Below are positions 41,367 to 50,114 of a stretch of 64,000 nucleotides of DNA, piece by piece. The DNA is taken from positions 4,526,001-4,590,000 of the forward strand of contig NZ_JQNR01000005.1 of assembly GCF_000745345.1 (NCBI RefSeq), given 5' to 3'. Below the pieces are notes generated by a model. The model had not been told where the DNA came from. It made no database searches and worked only from the letters and a program-made list of their open reading frames with translations. Numbering within the stretch: the stretch's first letter is position 1; the number at the start of each line of letters is the position of its first letter. Source of the DNA: Actinacidiphila yeochonensis CN732. Lineage in GTDB: Bacteria > Actinomycetota > Actinomycetes > Streptomycetales > Streptomycetaceae. Made by a program: the position numbers and the translations under genes.

Positions 41367-43044
41367 GGGGGTCTCCGTTCCCGAGGTCGTCGGAGTCGGT
41401 GAAGAGCGGGTCGGCGACACCGGTCGCCCGGCGCAGCGCCCCACTGCGGATGAGCCCGGCGACGGCGGTGATGTCGCGGTCCATCCGCCGGTCGCCGGTG
41501 AGGAAGGGCACGTGCCGCCGGATCAGCGCGTGGGCGCGGCGCACGGCCGGGGAGACCGAGTCGATGCCGCGCAGGTCCAGCGCCTGGGCGAGGGCGATGA
41601 GATGGATCGCCGTCACCTGGCCGGTCAGCTCGGCGATGGTGCGGGCGTCGCGGGCGGCGATGGTGCCCATGGACACCTTGTCCTGGTTGTGGGCCTCCGT
41701 CGAACGGGAGAAGACGGTGGCCGCGCTCGCGGTCTTGAGCGCCTCGGCGGTGACGGCGGAGGCGGCGATCTGCATGCCCTTGAAGCCGTGGTGGAGACCG
41801 GCCTCGTCCAGTGCCGCGGAATGGGCGATGAGGTTCGGGGTGAGCCCGTTGTTGAACTTCTCGTCCACCACCAGGGCAAGTTGACGGTCCATCAGGTCGG
41901 CGATGCTGGCCAGTGCCGGCTTCAGGGCGTCCATCGCCTGCCCGACATGCCCGGCGTAGAAGTTGCCGCCGTGGTGCACCTCGCCGCCGCCGTCCTCGTC
42001 GCCGGGGACGAACAGCGGGTTGTCGGTGGCGGAGTTGACCTCCACGGTCAGCCACTCGCGCACCCACGACAGGGTGTCGCGCAGCACCCCGACGACGTGC
42101 GGGGCACAGCGGATCGAGTACTTGTCCTGGATGCGCTCGCCCAGCAGCTGGTGGCTGCGGCCGCCGAGCGGGCTGTGCCGGACGAGGATCTCGTCGTAGC
42201 TGGTCGACAGCGCGGACCCGGCCAGCAGCTCCCGCACCACCGCCGCGCTGCCCAGCTGGCCCGGGTGCGGCTTGGCGGCGTGCAGGGCGGGGTGGAAGTG
42301 CGAGCCGTTGCCGAGGAGCGCCTGCCCGGCCATGGCCGTCGCGAGGTCCGCGGCGTGCGCGATCTCCTGGGCGTCCCAGGCCGCCAGCACGGCGAAGGCG
42401 GTGGTGAAGGAGGTGCCGTTGATCAGCGCCAGGCCCTCCTTGGGCTCCAGCACCGCGGCGGTCAGGCCCTCGTCGGCGAGCGCGGCCGCGGCCGGACGCG
42501 GCTCGCCCCGGTGGCGGACCTCCCCCTCGCCGAGCAGGGCGGCGGCCACGTAGCACAGCGGCACCAGATCCCCGCTGGCCCCGAGCGATCCGCGCTCGGG
42601 CACCAAGGGGGCTATGCCGGCGGCAAGTTGGGCCAGCAGCAGGTCCACCACCTCGGGGCGGATCGCGGACAGCCCGCGGGCGAGGCAGTTGGCGCGGATC
42701 AGCTGGGTGGCGCGGACCACTTCGTCCGCGGCGTCGGGGCCGACCCCGTTGAGGTGGTAGAGGACCAGGTTGCGCTGGAGCGCGGCCGCCCGGTCGGGGG
42801 CGATCTGGCGGGTGACGGAGTCGCCGAAGCCGGTGGTGACCCCGTAGACGGGGACGTTCGCGGCCAGGAGCTGGTCCCGCAGCGCGACGGAGGCGCGCAT
42901 ACGGCGTTCGGCGTCCTCGGAGAGGACGATCCGGGGCGGCGGTTGGGGTGCGGACGGGCGTGCGGTGGCGACGACGTCGCGCAGCCGCAGTGATCCTCCG
43001 TCGAGCACGAGCTGGGCGTGGGGCGTGGTCAGAACCTCGGTCAC
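41350..43044 (-). CDS. MIO aromatic amino acid ammonia-lyase (probable tyrosine ammonia-lyase)
   Basis: A HAL/PAL/TAL-family enzyme of 564 residues. It forms the MIO group from Ala156-Ser157-Gly158 (GSLGASGDLVPL). The catalytic Tyr67 is in VYGVTTGFGDS; other core motifs are NGTSFTTAFAV, QDKYSIRCAPHVVG and SATDNPLF. The substrate-selectivity position carries Tyr96-His97 (LYHL); His at this site favours tyrosine in characterised bacterial TALs, whereas phenylalanine lyases have Phe/Leu. An aminomutase function cannot be ruled out. The GTG at 43044 is chosen since upstream sequence has no family similarity. It is the first gene of the lyase-ligase-AsnB-MFS operon; product expected 4-coumarate. 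Confidence 0.9.
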   Translation of the reverse strand: MTEVLTTPHAQLVLDGGSLRLRDVVATARPSAPQPPPRIVLSEDAERRMRASVALRDQLLAANVPVYGVTTGFGDSVTRQIAPDRAAALQRNLVLYHLNGVGPDAADEVVRATQLIRANCLARGLSAIRPEVVDLLLAQLAAGIAPLVPERGSLGASGDLVPLCYVAAALLGEGEVRHRGEPRPAAAALADEGLTAAVLEPKEGLALINGTSFTTAFAVLAAWDAQEIAHAADLATAMAGQALLGNGSHFHPALHAAKPHPGQLGSAAVVRELLAGSALSTSYDEILVRHSPLGGRSHQLLGERIQDKYSIRCAPHVVGVLRDTLSWVREWLTVEVNSATDNPLFVPGDEDGGGEVHHGGNFYAGHVGQAMDALKPALASIADLMDRQLALVVDEKFNNGLTPNLIAHSAALDEAGLHHGFKGMQIAASAVTAEALKTASAATVFSRSTEAHNQDKVSMGTIAARDARTIAELTGQVTAIHLIALAQALDLRGIDSVSPAVRRAHALIRRHVPFLTGDRRMDRDITAVAGLIRSGALRRATGVADPLFTDSDDLGNGDPRAALA

Positions 43045-43523
43045 GGTGCTTGGGCCCTTCGGTGCGGACAGCGGTGGAGTCCTCGACAGGCGAAGTGATC
43101 GATACCGGCAGTCTCGCCCGGCGGCGGCCCCGCCTGCTTCGGGCGTAAGAGCGGAATCAGGTACCGGCCCAAGTGCCGGGGAGCCGCCGGTCGCGCCGGA
43201 CTTTGGGCCTGGACCGTCCTGGTCGGGAATCGCTTGCTGTTCGGAGGTGCGCGGGGGATATCTTGGGGGCATGGATACGGCGATGGCCGAGTCGTGCGCC
43301 CCCCAGCCGTTGGCGGTTCACGCCACCTGTGCCTTCGTGGTCAGCTGCTCATGTCGCCGTCGCGCGGGCCGCTGTACCGCCTGAGCGGCGTTCCGCGGCG
43401 TCTGCCGCCGTTGGCGCAGGATACTGATTCGGCGAAACTGAAACCATCGAACTTTAGGCGGGCATCGGCGCGCGCCCCGTACCCGCGGGCCGCTTGCCGC
43501 GCCGTCTCAACAGGGGAGAGCCC
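43045..43523. other. Intergenic region between ammonia-lyase and LuxR genes
   Basis: About 480 bp of AT-richer divergent control DNA without a gene. AACCATCGAA (43442-43451) repeats ten bases of the palindromic element upstream of the P450 gene. A GGGGAG ribosome site lies before the LuxR ATG. Confidence 0.5.
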
Positions 43524-44270
43524 ATGTCCAGGTCCTACACAACCCCGGAAGCCTCCGCCCGTCCGGTCAGCGCCCTCCCGCCGCGCTGCGACCCCGCCGC
43601 GCCGAGCGCCACCCGCGTGCTCCTGGGAGCGGGGAGCCCGGTGGTGCGGGCCGGGCTGCGCACCATCTTCCTGGCGGCCGGGGGCATCGAGGTCGTCGCC
43701 GAGGTCTGCAAGGGACGGCACGTCCTGCGCAAGGCCGCCGAGGCCCGCCCGGAGGTGGTCGTGCTGGAGGACGGCGGGCTGGACGGCGACGTCGCCGACC
43801 TCGTCCGGACGGTGGTCGCGCGCGGCGCCGGCGACGTCGGCATCGTCGTCCTGACCGGCCGCGAGGAGGTCCGGGTGGGGGCACTGCTGCGGGCCGGGGC
43901 GAGCGCGCTGGTGAACCGGGACGGCAAGGAGCAGGAACTGCTGGCCGCGGTCGGCGCGGTCGCGGCGGGGCACGCCTACTTCTCGCCGCCGCTCGCCCGC
44001 ATCGCCCTCGACCTCACCACCCCCTACCTGCCCGCCCAGCCGGGCGACGGACCGGCCGCCGCCGGCGCGCTGCGCGAACTCACCCCCCGGGAACGGGAGA
44101 TCCTCGACCTCGTGGCCACGGGGATGTCCAACGCGGAGGTGGCAGCGGAGCTGCACCTGAGCGAGAAGACGGTGAAGTTCCACGTCTCCAACGTGCTGGC
44201 CAAGCTCCAGGTCCGCAGCCGCACCCAGGCCGTCGTCTACTTCCGCACGCTGCCGGCGGCCGCCTCCTGA
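43524..44270 (+). CDS. LuxR/NarL-family regulator with degenerate receiver
   Basis: A NarL-type protein of 248 residues: receiver-like domain (about residues 35-155) and LuxR helix-turn-helix (ELTPREREILDLVATGMSN, EVAAELHLSEKTVKFHVSNV, LAKLQVRSRTQAVVY). In the receiver the acidic pair that normally reads DDH is GAGS. The phosphoacceptor strand VVVLEDGGLDGD has Glu at the usual Asp position. The conserved Thr and Lys regions (IVVLTGRE, SALVNRDGK) are altered too. This is an atypical receiver, probably not phosphorylated, as is common in pathway-specific antibiotic regulators. It is divergent from the ammonia-lyase operon, its likely target. Confidence 0.88.
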   Translation: MSRSYTTPEASARPVSALPPRCDPAAPSATRVLLGAGSPVVRAGLRTIFLAAGGIEVVAEVCKGRHVLRKAAEARPEVVVLEDGGLDGDVADLVRTVVARGAGDVGIVVLTGREEVRVGALLRAGASALVNRDGKEQELLAAVGAVAAGHAYFSPPLARIALDLTTPYLPAQPGDGPAAAGALRELTPREREILDLVATGMSNAEVAAELHLSEKTVKFHVSNVLAKLQVRSRTQAVVYFRTLPAAAS

Positions 44271-44392
44271 TCCCGCGCCCTCCGGACGGCGCCCCCACGC
44301 CATGGTTGAGTATCCTGGAACCGTCAAACGACAAGGCCGTGAGAGTCGGGTTTCCAGCCGATGGGCCGTGGATCCGGAAGGGGGCGCCGCCC

Positions 44393-44725
44393 ATGCGCAC
44401 ACCGAGCCACCCCAGGGCCGAGGAGATCGAACTGGCCTCGCTCTTCCACGCGTTCAGCGACCCGGTGCGGCTGGCCATCGTGGGACTGGTCGCCACCAGT
44501 GAGCTGTCCTGCGGCGCGATGGAGATCCCGCTGTCGAAGTCGACCCTCTCGCACCACCTGAAGATCCTCCGCGAGGCCGGAGTCACCTCCACCCGCATCG
44601 AGGGCACGCACCGCTTCATCTCCGTACGGCACGACGACCTGAACGCCCGCTTCCCCGGACTCGTCGACGCGATCCTCGCCCAGCTCCCCCACTCCCCGCT
44701 GACCCTGATCGGCGCGAGCGGCTGA
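44393..44725 (+). CDS. ArsR-family winged-helix regulator
   Basis: A 110-residue ArsR/SmtB-type regulator: FHAFSDPVRLAIVGLVATSE, recognition helix LSKSTLSHHLKILREAGVTS and wing TRIEGTHRFISVRHDDL. Metal-binding Cys pairs in the alpha3 helix are absent (a single Cys in ELSCGAME), so it may sense something other than a metal. Upstream, GGTTGAGTATCC-N-GGAACC with a following GTCAAAC forms a TTGA/TCAA-type imperfect repeat over 44304-44332, a candidate operator. It is the second regulator of the candidate cluster's right flank. The ATG at 44393 is favoured over a TTG at 44306. Confidence 0.87.
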   Translation: MRTPSHPRAEEIELASLFHAFSDPVRLAIVGLVATSELSCGAMEIPLSKSTLSHHLKILREAGVTSTRIEGTHRFISVRHDDLNARFPGLVDAILAQLPHSPLTLIGASG

Positions 44726-44865
44726 GCCGGGCGCGCGGCCGTACGGCGCGTCCGGGGAGCGACGGCGCACGACCGGCGTGCGGACGGGACCTCCGCCGGC
44801 ACGTTCCCATGAAAGCCCGGGAATCGGGCAGGCGCTCTTCACAACACCGGTGAGGAGGCGTTGAG

Positions 44866-45054
44866 ATGGGGATCACCTTTCGGAAGTCCTTCCCGATCTT
44901 TCCCGGGGTGCGGCTGAACATCAACCGGCACTCGTGGTCGATCACCATGGGCCGGCGCGGCGGCCCCCACTACACGCGGTCGTCCACCGGCCGGCGGACC
45001 GTCAGCTCGGACCTTCCCGGCCCCTTCGGCTACCGCCGTACCACGCGACACTGA
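44866..45054 (+). CDS. DUF4236-family small protein
   Basis: A 62-residue basic protein with GAGGAGG before its ATG. It starts GITFRKSFPIFPGVRLN, continues HSWSITMGRRGGPHYT, and fits the DUF4236 signature, in which FRKSIKIGPGVRLN is followed by STSIGGRG. The function is unknown; homologues are widespread in bacteria and some phages. It stands alone between ArsR and the decarboxylase-like gene. Confidence 0.87.
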   Translation: MGITFRKSFPIFPGVRLNINRHSWSITMGRRGGPHYTRSSTGRRTVSSDLPGPFGYRRTTRH

Positions 45055-45171
45055 CGACCTGTCAGCATGCCTGCCGGTCGGCGTCGTTGGGATGAGCTGA
45101 CCACCGGGAACGGCGGAGTGCCGGAACAGGTTGCCGCGGGGACAGGGGGTACGCCGGCCCCGGGCGGGGCG

Positions 45172-45663
45172 TCAGGTCGGCGGCCAGGGGCGGGCCACCG
45201 CGCCGAGCCGGTTCCAGGCGTTGATCACGGTGATCGCCCAGACCGGTTCGGCTGGTTCGGCTGGTTCGGCTGGTTCGGCCGGTTCGGCCGGTTCGGCCGG
45301 TTCGGCGTCGGTGAGGTGCGCTCTGGCCTCGTCCAGTGCGGAGTCGGAGACCGGCCCGTCGGTGAGCCGGGTGGCGCCTCGGCCGGCGCGACGGCTGCCC
45401 GCTCCCGCGCGGTGAGAACGGCGTCTCGGTCCACACCGGCAGCGCGTAGCGGCGCTGCTCGCTCTCGCCGCCGGGCCGGGCCCTCTTGGCATGGGTGTCC
45501 ACGCGGTAGGCGCGGCCGTCGAGTTGGGAGGCGCGCAGCCGGACCAGCTCCAGCTGTGGCGCCTCCAGGCCGACCTCGCGGGCGGCGGCGTCCAGGGCGT
45601 CCACGGCCCGGTTGGTGTTGCGGGGCGGGGAGCCGACGGCCAGCCGGACGGGCGGTACGACAC
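45172..45663 (-). pseudogene. Carboxymuconolactone decarboxylase-like gene, frameshifted and Cys-less
   Basis: AhpD/CMD-like sequence in three successive minus-strand frames: VSYRPSGWPSAPR, then VDALDAAAREVGLEAPQLEL with VRLRASQLDGRAYRVDTHAK, then LTARERAAVA, then VTRLTDGPVSDSALDEA and WAITVINAWNRLGAVARPW. Each frame change equals one missing base. More telling, the redox motif C-x-x-C of AhpD-like proteins is RAYR here, so both Cys are Arg. A 7-unit 9-bp repeat encodes Ala-Glu-Pro repeats near the end. It is divergent from MocR, a common partner of such genes. It is either a non-redox variant with errors or true decay. Confidence 0.6.
45245..45307. repeat. Seven 9-bp tandem units (GGTTCGGCT/C)
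   Basis: Seven copies of GGTTCGGCN follow one another; on the minus strand they encode (Ala-)Glu-Pro-Ala repeats inside the CMD-like gene. The regular third-position change (T in copies 1-3, C in 4-6, G in 7) suggests stepwise expansion. Confidence 0.9.
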
Positions 45664-45760
45664 GGACGGCTCACGTCGGGGCCGAGGCCGGGCCGGTGGG
45701 CGCGGCGGGTGCGGTGTTCGTGCTCATGGGTCCTCACCCGGAAAGCAGGTGGACCGCGGA

Positions 45761-45774
45761 TAAGATCCGTGTCC
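45761..45774 (+). promoter_or_regulatory. -10 box of the MocR gene
   Basis: TAAGAT (45761-45766) ends 8 nt before the ATG at 45775, so the mRNA is probably leaderless. The 110-bp gap to the divergent CMD-like gene should hold the MocR operator. Confidence 0.5.
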
Positions 45775-47228
45775 ATGTCCGCATCGTGGTCCACGTCGAG
45801 CGCGGCCGGCGTCGACCTCCACCTGGATCTGCGGCTCGACCTGCCGTCCGGGTCGCGCGGTGGCCGCCGCGCGGCGCTGGAGCAGGCGCTGCGCGACGCC
45901 GTCCGCGACGGGCGTCTGGCCCCCGGGGCCCGACTGCCCTCCACCCGCAGGCTTGCCGTCGAGGTGGGCGTCGCCAGGGGCACCGCCAAGGCGGCCTACG
46001 ACCAGTTGGTGGCCGAGGGGTACCTGGACGCGCGGCAGGGCTCCGGCACCGTCGTCGCCGAACGGGCCGCCGCAGCCCCGGAGCACCCCGCCGGCCCCCG
46101 GCGCGAGCCCCGGACGCCCCGTTCGACCTGCGCCCCGGCCGCCCCGACGTGGGCTCGTTCCCGGTGGCGGCCTGGCTGCGGGCCGGGCGCCGGGCGCTGA
46201 CGGCGGCCCCCTCCACCGCGTACGACTACGGCGACCCGTGCGGCCGGCCCGAACTGCGCACCGCGCTCGCCGAGTACCTGGGCCGCGCCCGCGGGGTGGC
46301 CGCGGATCCCTCGCGGATCGTGGTGACCTCCGGCTACGTCCAGGCGCTGGCGCTGCTGGTGCGGGCGGCGGCGCGCACCGTGGCCATGGAGGACCCGGGG
46401 CTGCCCTTCCACCGGGAGGTGGTCCGCCGCGCGGGCGGCCGGGTCGTACCGCTGCCCACCGACGCGCACGGTGCCCGTACCGACACGCTCACGCTCGGCC
46501 TTGAGGACGCGCCCGGGTCGCTCCGGCCGGACGCGGTGGTGGTCACCTCCGCGCACCAGTACCCGACGGGCGTCACCCTGCACCCGTCGCGGCGGCACGC
46601 GCTGACCGCCTGGGCGCGGGAGAGCGGCGGACTGGTCGTCGAGGACGACTACGACGGCGAGTTCCGCTTCGACCGCCAGCCCGTCGGCGCCCTCCAGGGC
46701 ACCGCGCCGGACCACGTGGTGTACGTCGGCACCGCGTCCAAGACACTCGGCCCCGCGCTGCGGGTGGGCTGGATGGTGCTGCCGCCGCACCTGGTCGCCC
46801 CGGTCGCCGAGGAGAAGCTGCACACCGACTTCCACACCGACGCGCTCACCCAGCTCACCCTGGCCGAGCTGATCCGCACCCACGGCTACGACCGCCACGT
46901 GCGCGCCGCCCGGCTCCGCTACCGGCGCCGCCGCGACCTGCTGGTGGCCGGCCTCGAACGTGCCTTCGGCACCGGCGGCCCCTACGGCCTGGAGGGCGTC
47001 GCGGCCGGCCTGCACGCGCTGGTCACCCTCCCCCCGGGTGAGCTGACCGAGGCCCGCCTCCAGCGCCGCGCCGCCCGCGCGGGCGTGGCCGTCGGCCTGC
47101 TGGGCCACCACTGGCACGATCCCGGCCCGCATCACCGCCAGGGCCTGGTCGTCGGCTACGGCACGCCCGGCGAGGGCCGGTACGCGCAGGCGCTGGACGC
47201 CCTGCTGCGCGTCCTCACCCAGCCGTGA
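45775..47228 (+). pseudogene. MocR/GntR-type PLP-dependent regulator (one frameshift)
   Basis: A MocR-family regulator of about 485 residues. The GntR winged helix (residues 20-85) reads RRAALEQALRDAVRDGRLAP, GARLPSTRRLAVEVGVARGT and AYDQLVAEGYLDARQGSGT. After a Pro/Arg linker the aminotransferase-like domain follows in another frame: FDLRPGRPDVGSFPV, YDYGDPCGRPELRTALAEYL, EDDYDGEFRFDRQP and the PLP Lys in GTASKTLGPALRVGW. One C restored in the CCCCC run near 46100 joins the frames. MocR proteins sense PLP or amino compounds. The divergent CMD-like gene is its probable target. Confidence 0.85.
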
Positions 47229-47365
47229 CGGCCCGCGAGGTGCGGTGCCCCCCCACGGGTGCCCTCAGCCTCCCGCCTCGCGGTTGACGACGGTTGCGGA
47301 GCGCGCCGGCGTGCCGTCTGCGACCGGCGGCCCCCGCCCCCGCGCGTGGCACACCGCCGTTCGGG

Positions 47366-47590
47366 TCAGTCGTCTGCCGCGACGAGGAGTGTGATCCGTC
47401 CGGCGGAGCGGTCGATGAGCACGAACGCGTGGAGGCCGATGTGCGCCCCTCCCCAGTCGTGGAAGGCGTCGCTCCCCAACCCGCGAAGACGGTGGATCCG
47501 GCCGGCTGCCGTCAAGGGCCGGACACCTCCCGCAGCGGATCCGCCTCCAGTGCGACAGGTACCTCCAGGTGGAGGTCCGCCCACCCCCGG
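47366..47590 (-). pseudogene. Fragment of a hypothetical protein (one frame change)
   Basis: Protein-like sequence in two frames: WADLHLEVPVALEADPLREVSG, then LTAAGRIHRLRGLGSDAFHD and IGLHAFVLIDRSAGRITLLV with a TGA at 47366. One missing base near 47515 would join them. No start is evident and no family is recognised. The remainder of 47229-47891 holds no other gene. Confidence 0.35.
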
Positions 47591-47891
47591 ACCGGCCCGC
47601 TGCGGGGCCCGAACCGGGATGCCGGGACCGACCCGACGGCCGGGCCGGCGCCCACGGCACGGCCGGCCCGAGTGCCGTGGACCCGCGCTCCACGGGCCCG
47701 AGCGCAGCCGGCGCGTCCGAGCGCCGCCGTCTCCGCGCCCCCGCCCGCGCCCGTGACCGCCGACACGCACCCGCGCCGTCCCCGGGAGGGTGCCGTGTCG
47801 CGGGCACACTGCTGACGTGGAACGGGTGGAATGGAGTGCGCGGGCCGGGGCAGGCACCCGGTACCGGGCACAGGCCGTCGGAAGGGGCACG

Positions 47892-48926
47892 GTGGCGACC
47901 AGTCAGGACACGGCGGAAGAGGCGCGGCGGCGCCCTGCCGGGGTCCGGCACGCCGCGTCCCTGTGGCGCTTCGGCCGCACCTTCGGCCGCGCGCTGGCCG
48001 CGTCCTGGGACAAGGACGTCACCGAACGGGCCGCCGCCCTCACCTACTACGCCGTGCTCGCCATCTTCCCGGCGATGCTGATGACCATCTCCCTGCTGAG
48101 CATGGCCGGCGGTCCCTCCGAGGCCAGCCTCGCCGACGGGCTCACCGCGCTGATGCCGGCCGAGTCCCGGACGGTGGTGGCCTCCGCGCTCCAGGACATG
48201 GCCCGCGACCACTCGGCGACCCTCTCCCTGGCCGTCGGCGGGGGACTGGGCGCGATGTGGTCGGCGTCCAGCTACGCCGCCGTCTTCCGCCGCGCCCTGC
48301 ACGCCATGTACGGCACGGAGGCCCGGCCGTCGGCCCTGCGCGCGGCCCCGCGGGTCGTGCTCACCTCCGCCACGCTGCTGGTGCTGCTCGTCGCGGGCGC
48401 GGTGACCCTCGTGGTCAGCGGCGCCCTCGCGCACCACCTCGGCTCGCTGCTGCACATGAACGGCCCCGTCCTCGCGGCCTGGCACGTGCTGCGCTGGCCA
48501 CTGCTGCTCGCGGTGGCCGCCGCGCTCGTCCTCGTCCTCTTCCGCAGCGGTCCGCGCGGCACCCGGTCGCTGCGCGCGATGGCGCCCGGCGGGGCGCTCG
48601 CCGTCGGCCTGTGGCTGGCCGGCTCGGCCGCCTTCGCCGCCTACACCGGGCGGATGGGCACGTACAACCGGCTCTACGGTCCGCTGGCCGGGACCGCCGT
48701 GTTCCTGGTGTGGCTGTGGTTCTCGAACCTGTCGCTGATGATCGGCGCCCACTTCAACGCCGAGCACGCCCGCGGCCGCGCCACCCGCACGGCGCGCGAG
48801 AAGCCGTCCGCCGGCCCCGCGCCGTCGGCCCCGCTCCCGGATGCCGACGCGCCGACCCCGGCCGCCCCCGCGGGCCGGGCCGGCCGCGGGGCCGCGCCCG
48901 GAGCGGGCGGCCTCCGGCGCCGCTGA
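47892..48926 (+). CDS. YihY/BrkB-family membrane protein
   Basis: A 344-residue inner-membrane protein of the YihY/virulence factor BrkB family. It begins with a basic cytoplasmic segment. The diagnostic ERAAALTYYAVLAIFPAMLM follows, then about six helices including GAMWSASSYAAVFRRALHAMYG, TSATLLVLLVAGAVTLVVSG and GPLAGTAVFLVWLWFSNLSL. It closes with GAHFNAEHARGR and an Ala/Pro-rich tail. The role is unsettled; proposed functions include transport. GTG 47892 with GAAGGGG is preferred over an upstream in-frame start. Confidence 0.9.
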   Translation: MATSQDTAEEARRRPAGVRHAASLWRFGRTFGRALAASWDKDVTERAAALTYYAVLAIFPAMLMTISLLSMAGGPSEASLADGLTALMPAESRTVVASALQDMARDHSATLSLAVGGGLGAMWSASSYAAVFRRALHAMYGTEARPSALRAAPRVVLTSATLLVLLVAGAVTLVVSGALAHHLGSLLHMNGPVLAAWHVLRWPLLLAVAAALVLVLFRSGPRGTRSLRAMAPGGALAVGLWLAGSAAFAAYTGRMGTYNRLYGPLAGTAVFLVWLWFSNLSLMIGAHFNAEHARGRATRTAREKPSAGPAPSAPLPDADAPTPAAPAGRAGRGAAPGAGGLRRR

Positions 48927-49018
48927 GCCGCGGGTGGCCTCGCCGAGCACCCGGCGGGGTCCCGTCCCGCCGCCGGAAGCGTGCCCGGCACCGTGCTGAC
49001 GGGTGCGAGGATGGCGCC

Positions 49019-50056
49019 ATGCGATCGGAACCCCCGTTCGGGGAGCGGCTGCTGGCCGAGGTGGGAACGCCCCGGCGGGTCCGGCTGCTGGACAGCAGCC
49101 CGCGCTCGCACGTCTGGCAGGCGGAGGTGTCCGGTACGCGCGTCGTCGTCAAGCAGCTGGTGGACGCGCCCGAGGCGGACGAGCGCTACGCCCGCGAGAC
49201 CGCTGGGCTGAGCCTGGCCGGGCGGGCCGAACCCCCCCTGGTTCCGAAGCTGCTGGGCGTCGACCCGGAGCGGCGCCTGCTGGTCCTGGAACACGTCGAA
49301 CACCGGCGGCCGGGCGAGGACTGGGTGGTCGGGTACGCCACCGCCCTGGCCCGGCTGCACGCGGTGGCCGTCGGCCCTGACAGCGACGCCGCACCCGTCC
49401 TGCCGGCCTGGTCCGGCCCGACCGGGGCCGACGCCGACGCCTTCCTGAGGCTCGCGCACGCCCTCGGCGTAGAGGAACCAGGCGGCGTGCGAGGCGAGTT
49501 GGACGACCTCGTGGACCGCCTGGGCCGAGGCGGCGGCCGCTCCCTGCTGCACGGGGACCCCTGCCCGGGCAACGACCTGCACACGGCGGAGGGGGTCAGG
49601 TTCATCGACTTCGAGCAGGCCGCGCTCGGCGACGGCATCGTCGAACTGGCCTACCTGCGGGTCGGCTTCCCGACCTGCTGGTGCGCCACCCGTCCGCCCC
49701 GGCCGCTGCTCGACGCGGCGGAGGCCGCGTACCGGACCGCCTGGCGCGAGGCCACCGGAACCGAGGCCGGAGGCGGTCTCGCCGACGCCTGCGCGGGCTG
49801 GCTGCTGCGCGGCGACGCCCTGGTCGAGCGGGCGCTGCGCGGCCGGGCGGACCACTTCGCCCGGGTCGTGGACGGCGACTGGAGGTGGGGCACCGCCACC
49901 GCCAGGCAGCGGCTCGTCCACCGGCTGGGCGTCGTCAGCGCCATGGCGGAGGACGCGGCGGCGTTGCGCGCCTTCGGGCAGCTCGCAGCCGCCCTGCGTG
50001 AACGCCTGCCGGCGGTCTGGCCACGGACACGGCCGCTGCCCGCGCGGGGGCGGTAG
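49019..50056 (+). CDS. Aminoglycoside phosphotransferase-like kinase
   Basis: A 345-residue APH/choline-kinase-fold protein. The ATP-binding Lys is in GTRVVVKQLVDAPE. The hinge-like LLVLEHVEH follows. The catalytic loop HGDPCPGND and the metal-binding FIDFEQAALGDG are intact. Such kinases phosphorylate aminoglycosides, macrolides, homoserine or sugars; the target is not predictable. The ATG at 49019 is close behind a GAGGAT element and may be leaderless. No resistance gene neighbourhood is seen. Confidence 0.85.
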   Translation: MRSEPPFGERLLAEVGTPRRVRLLDSSPRSHVWQAEVSGTRVVVKQLVDAPEADERYARETAGLSLAGRAEPPLVPKLLGVDPERRLLVLEHVEHRRPGEDWVVGYATALARLHAVAVGPDSDAAPVLPAWSGPTGADADAFLRLAHALGVEEPGGVRGELDDLVDRLGRGGGRSLLHGDPCPGNDLHTAEGVRFIDFEQAALGDGIVELAYLRVGFPTCWCATRPPRPLLDAAEAAYRTAWREATGTEAGGGLADACAGWLLRGDALVERALRGRADHFARVVDGDWRWGTATARQRLVHRLGVVSAMAEDAAALRAFGQLAAALRERLPAVWPRTRPLPARGR

Positions 50057-50114
50057 CGGCGCGGAGGTCCATCCAGGCGTTCCGGGACGCGGTAGGCGGT
50101 CCGTGCGCGGACCA
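50057..50114. other. Short intergenic stretch upstream of the GH59 promoter
   Basis: Nothing recognisable apart from the end of the kinase gene transcript. Confidence 0.3.

Noticed and set aside
30019..43209. Repeat CGGACTTTGGGCC at 30019 and 43197
   Set aside because: A 13-mer match twice in 64 kb of GC-rich DNA is expected by chance; no flanking similarity.
45245..45307. CRISPR-like array
   Set aside because: Nine-base tandem units without spacers; it is a coding microsatellite.
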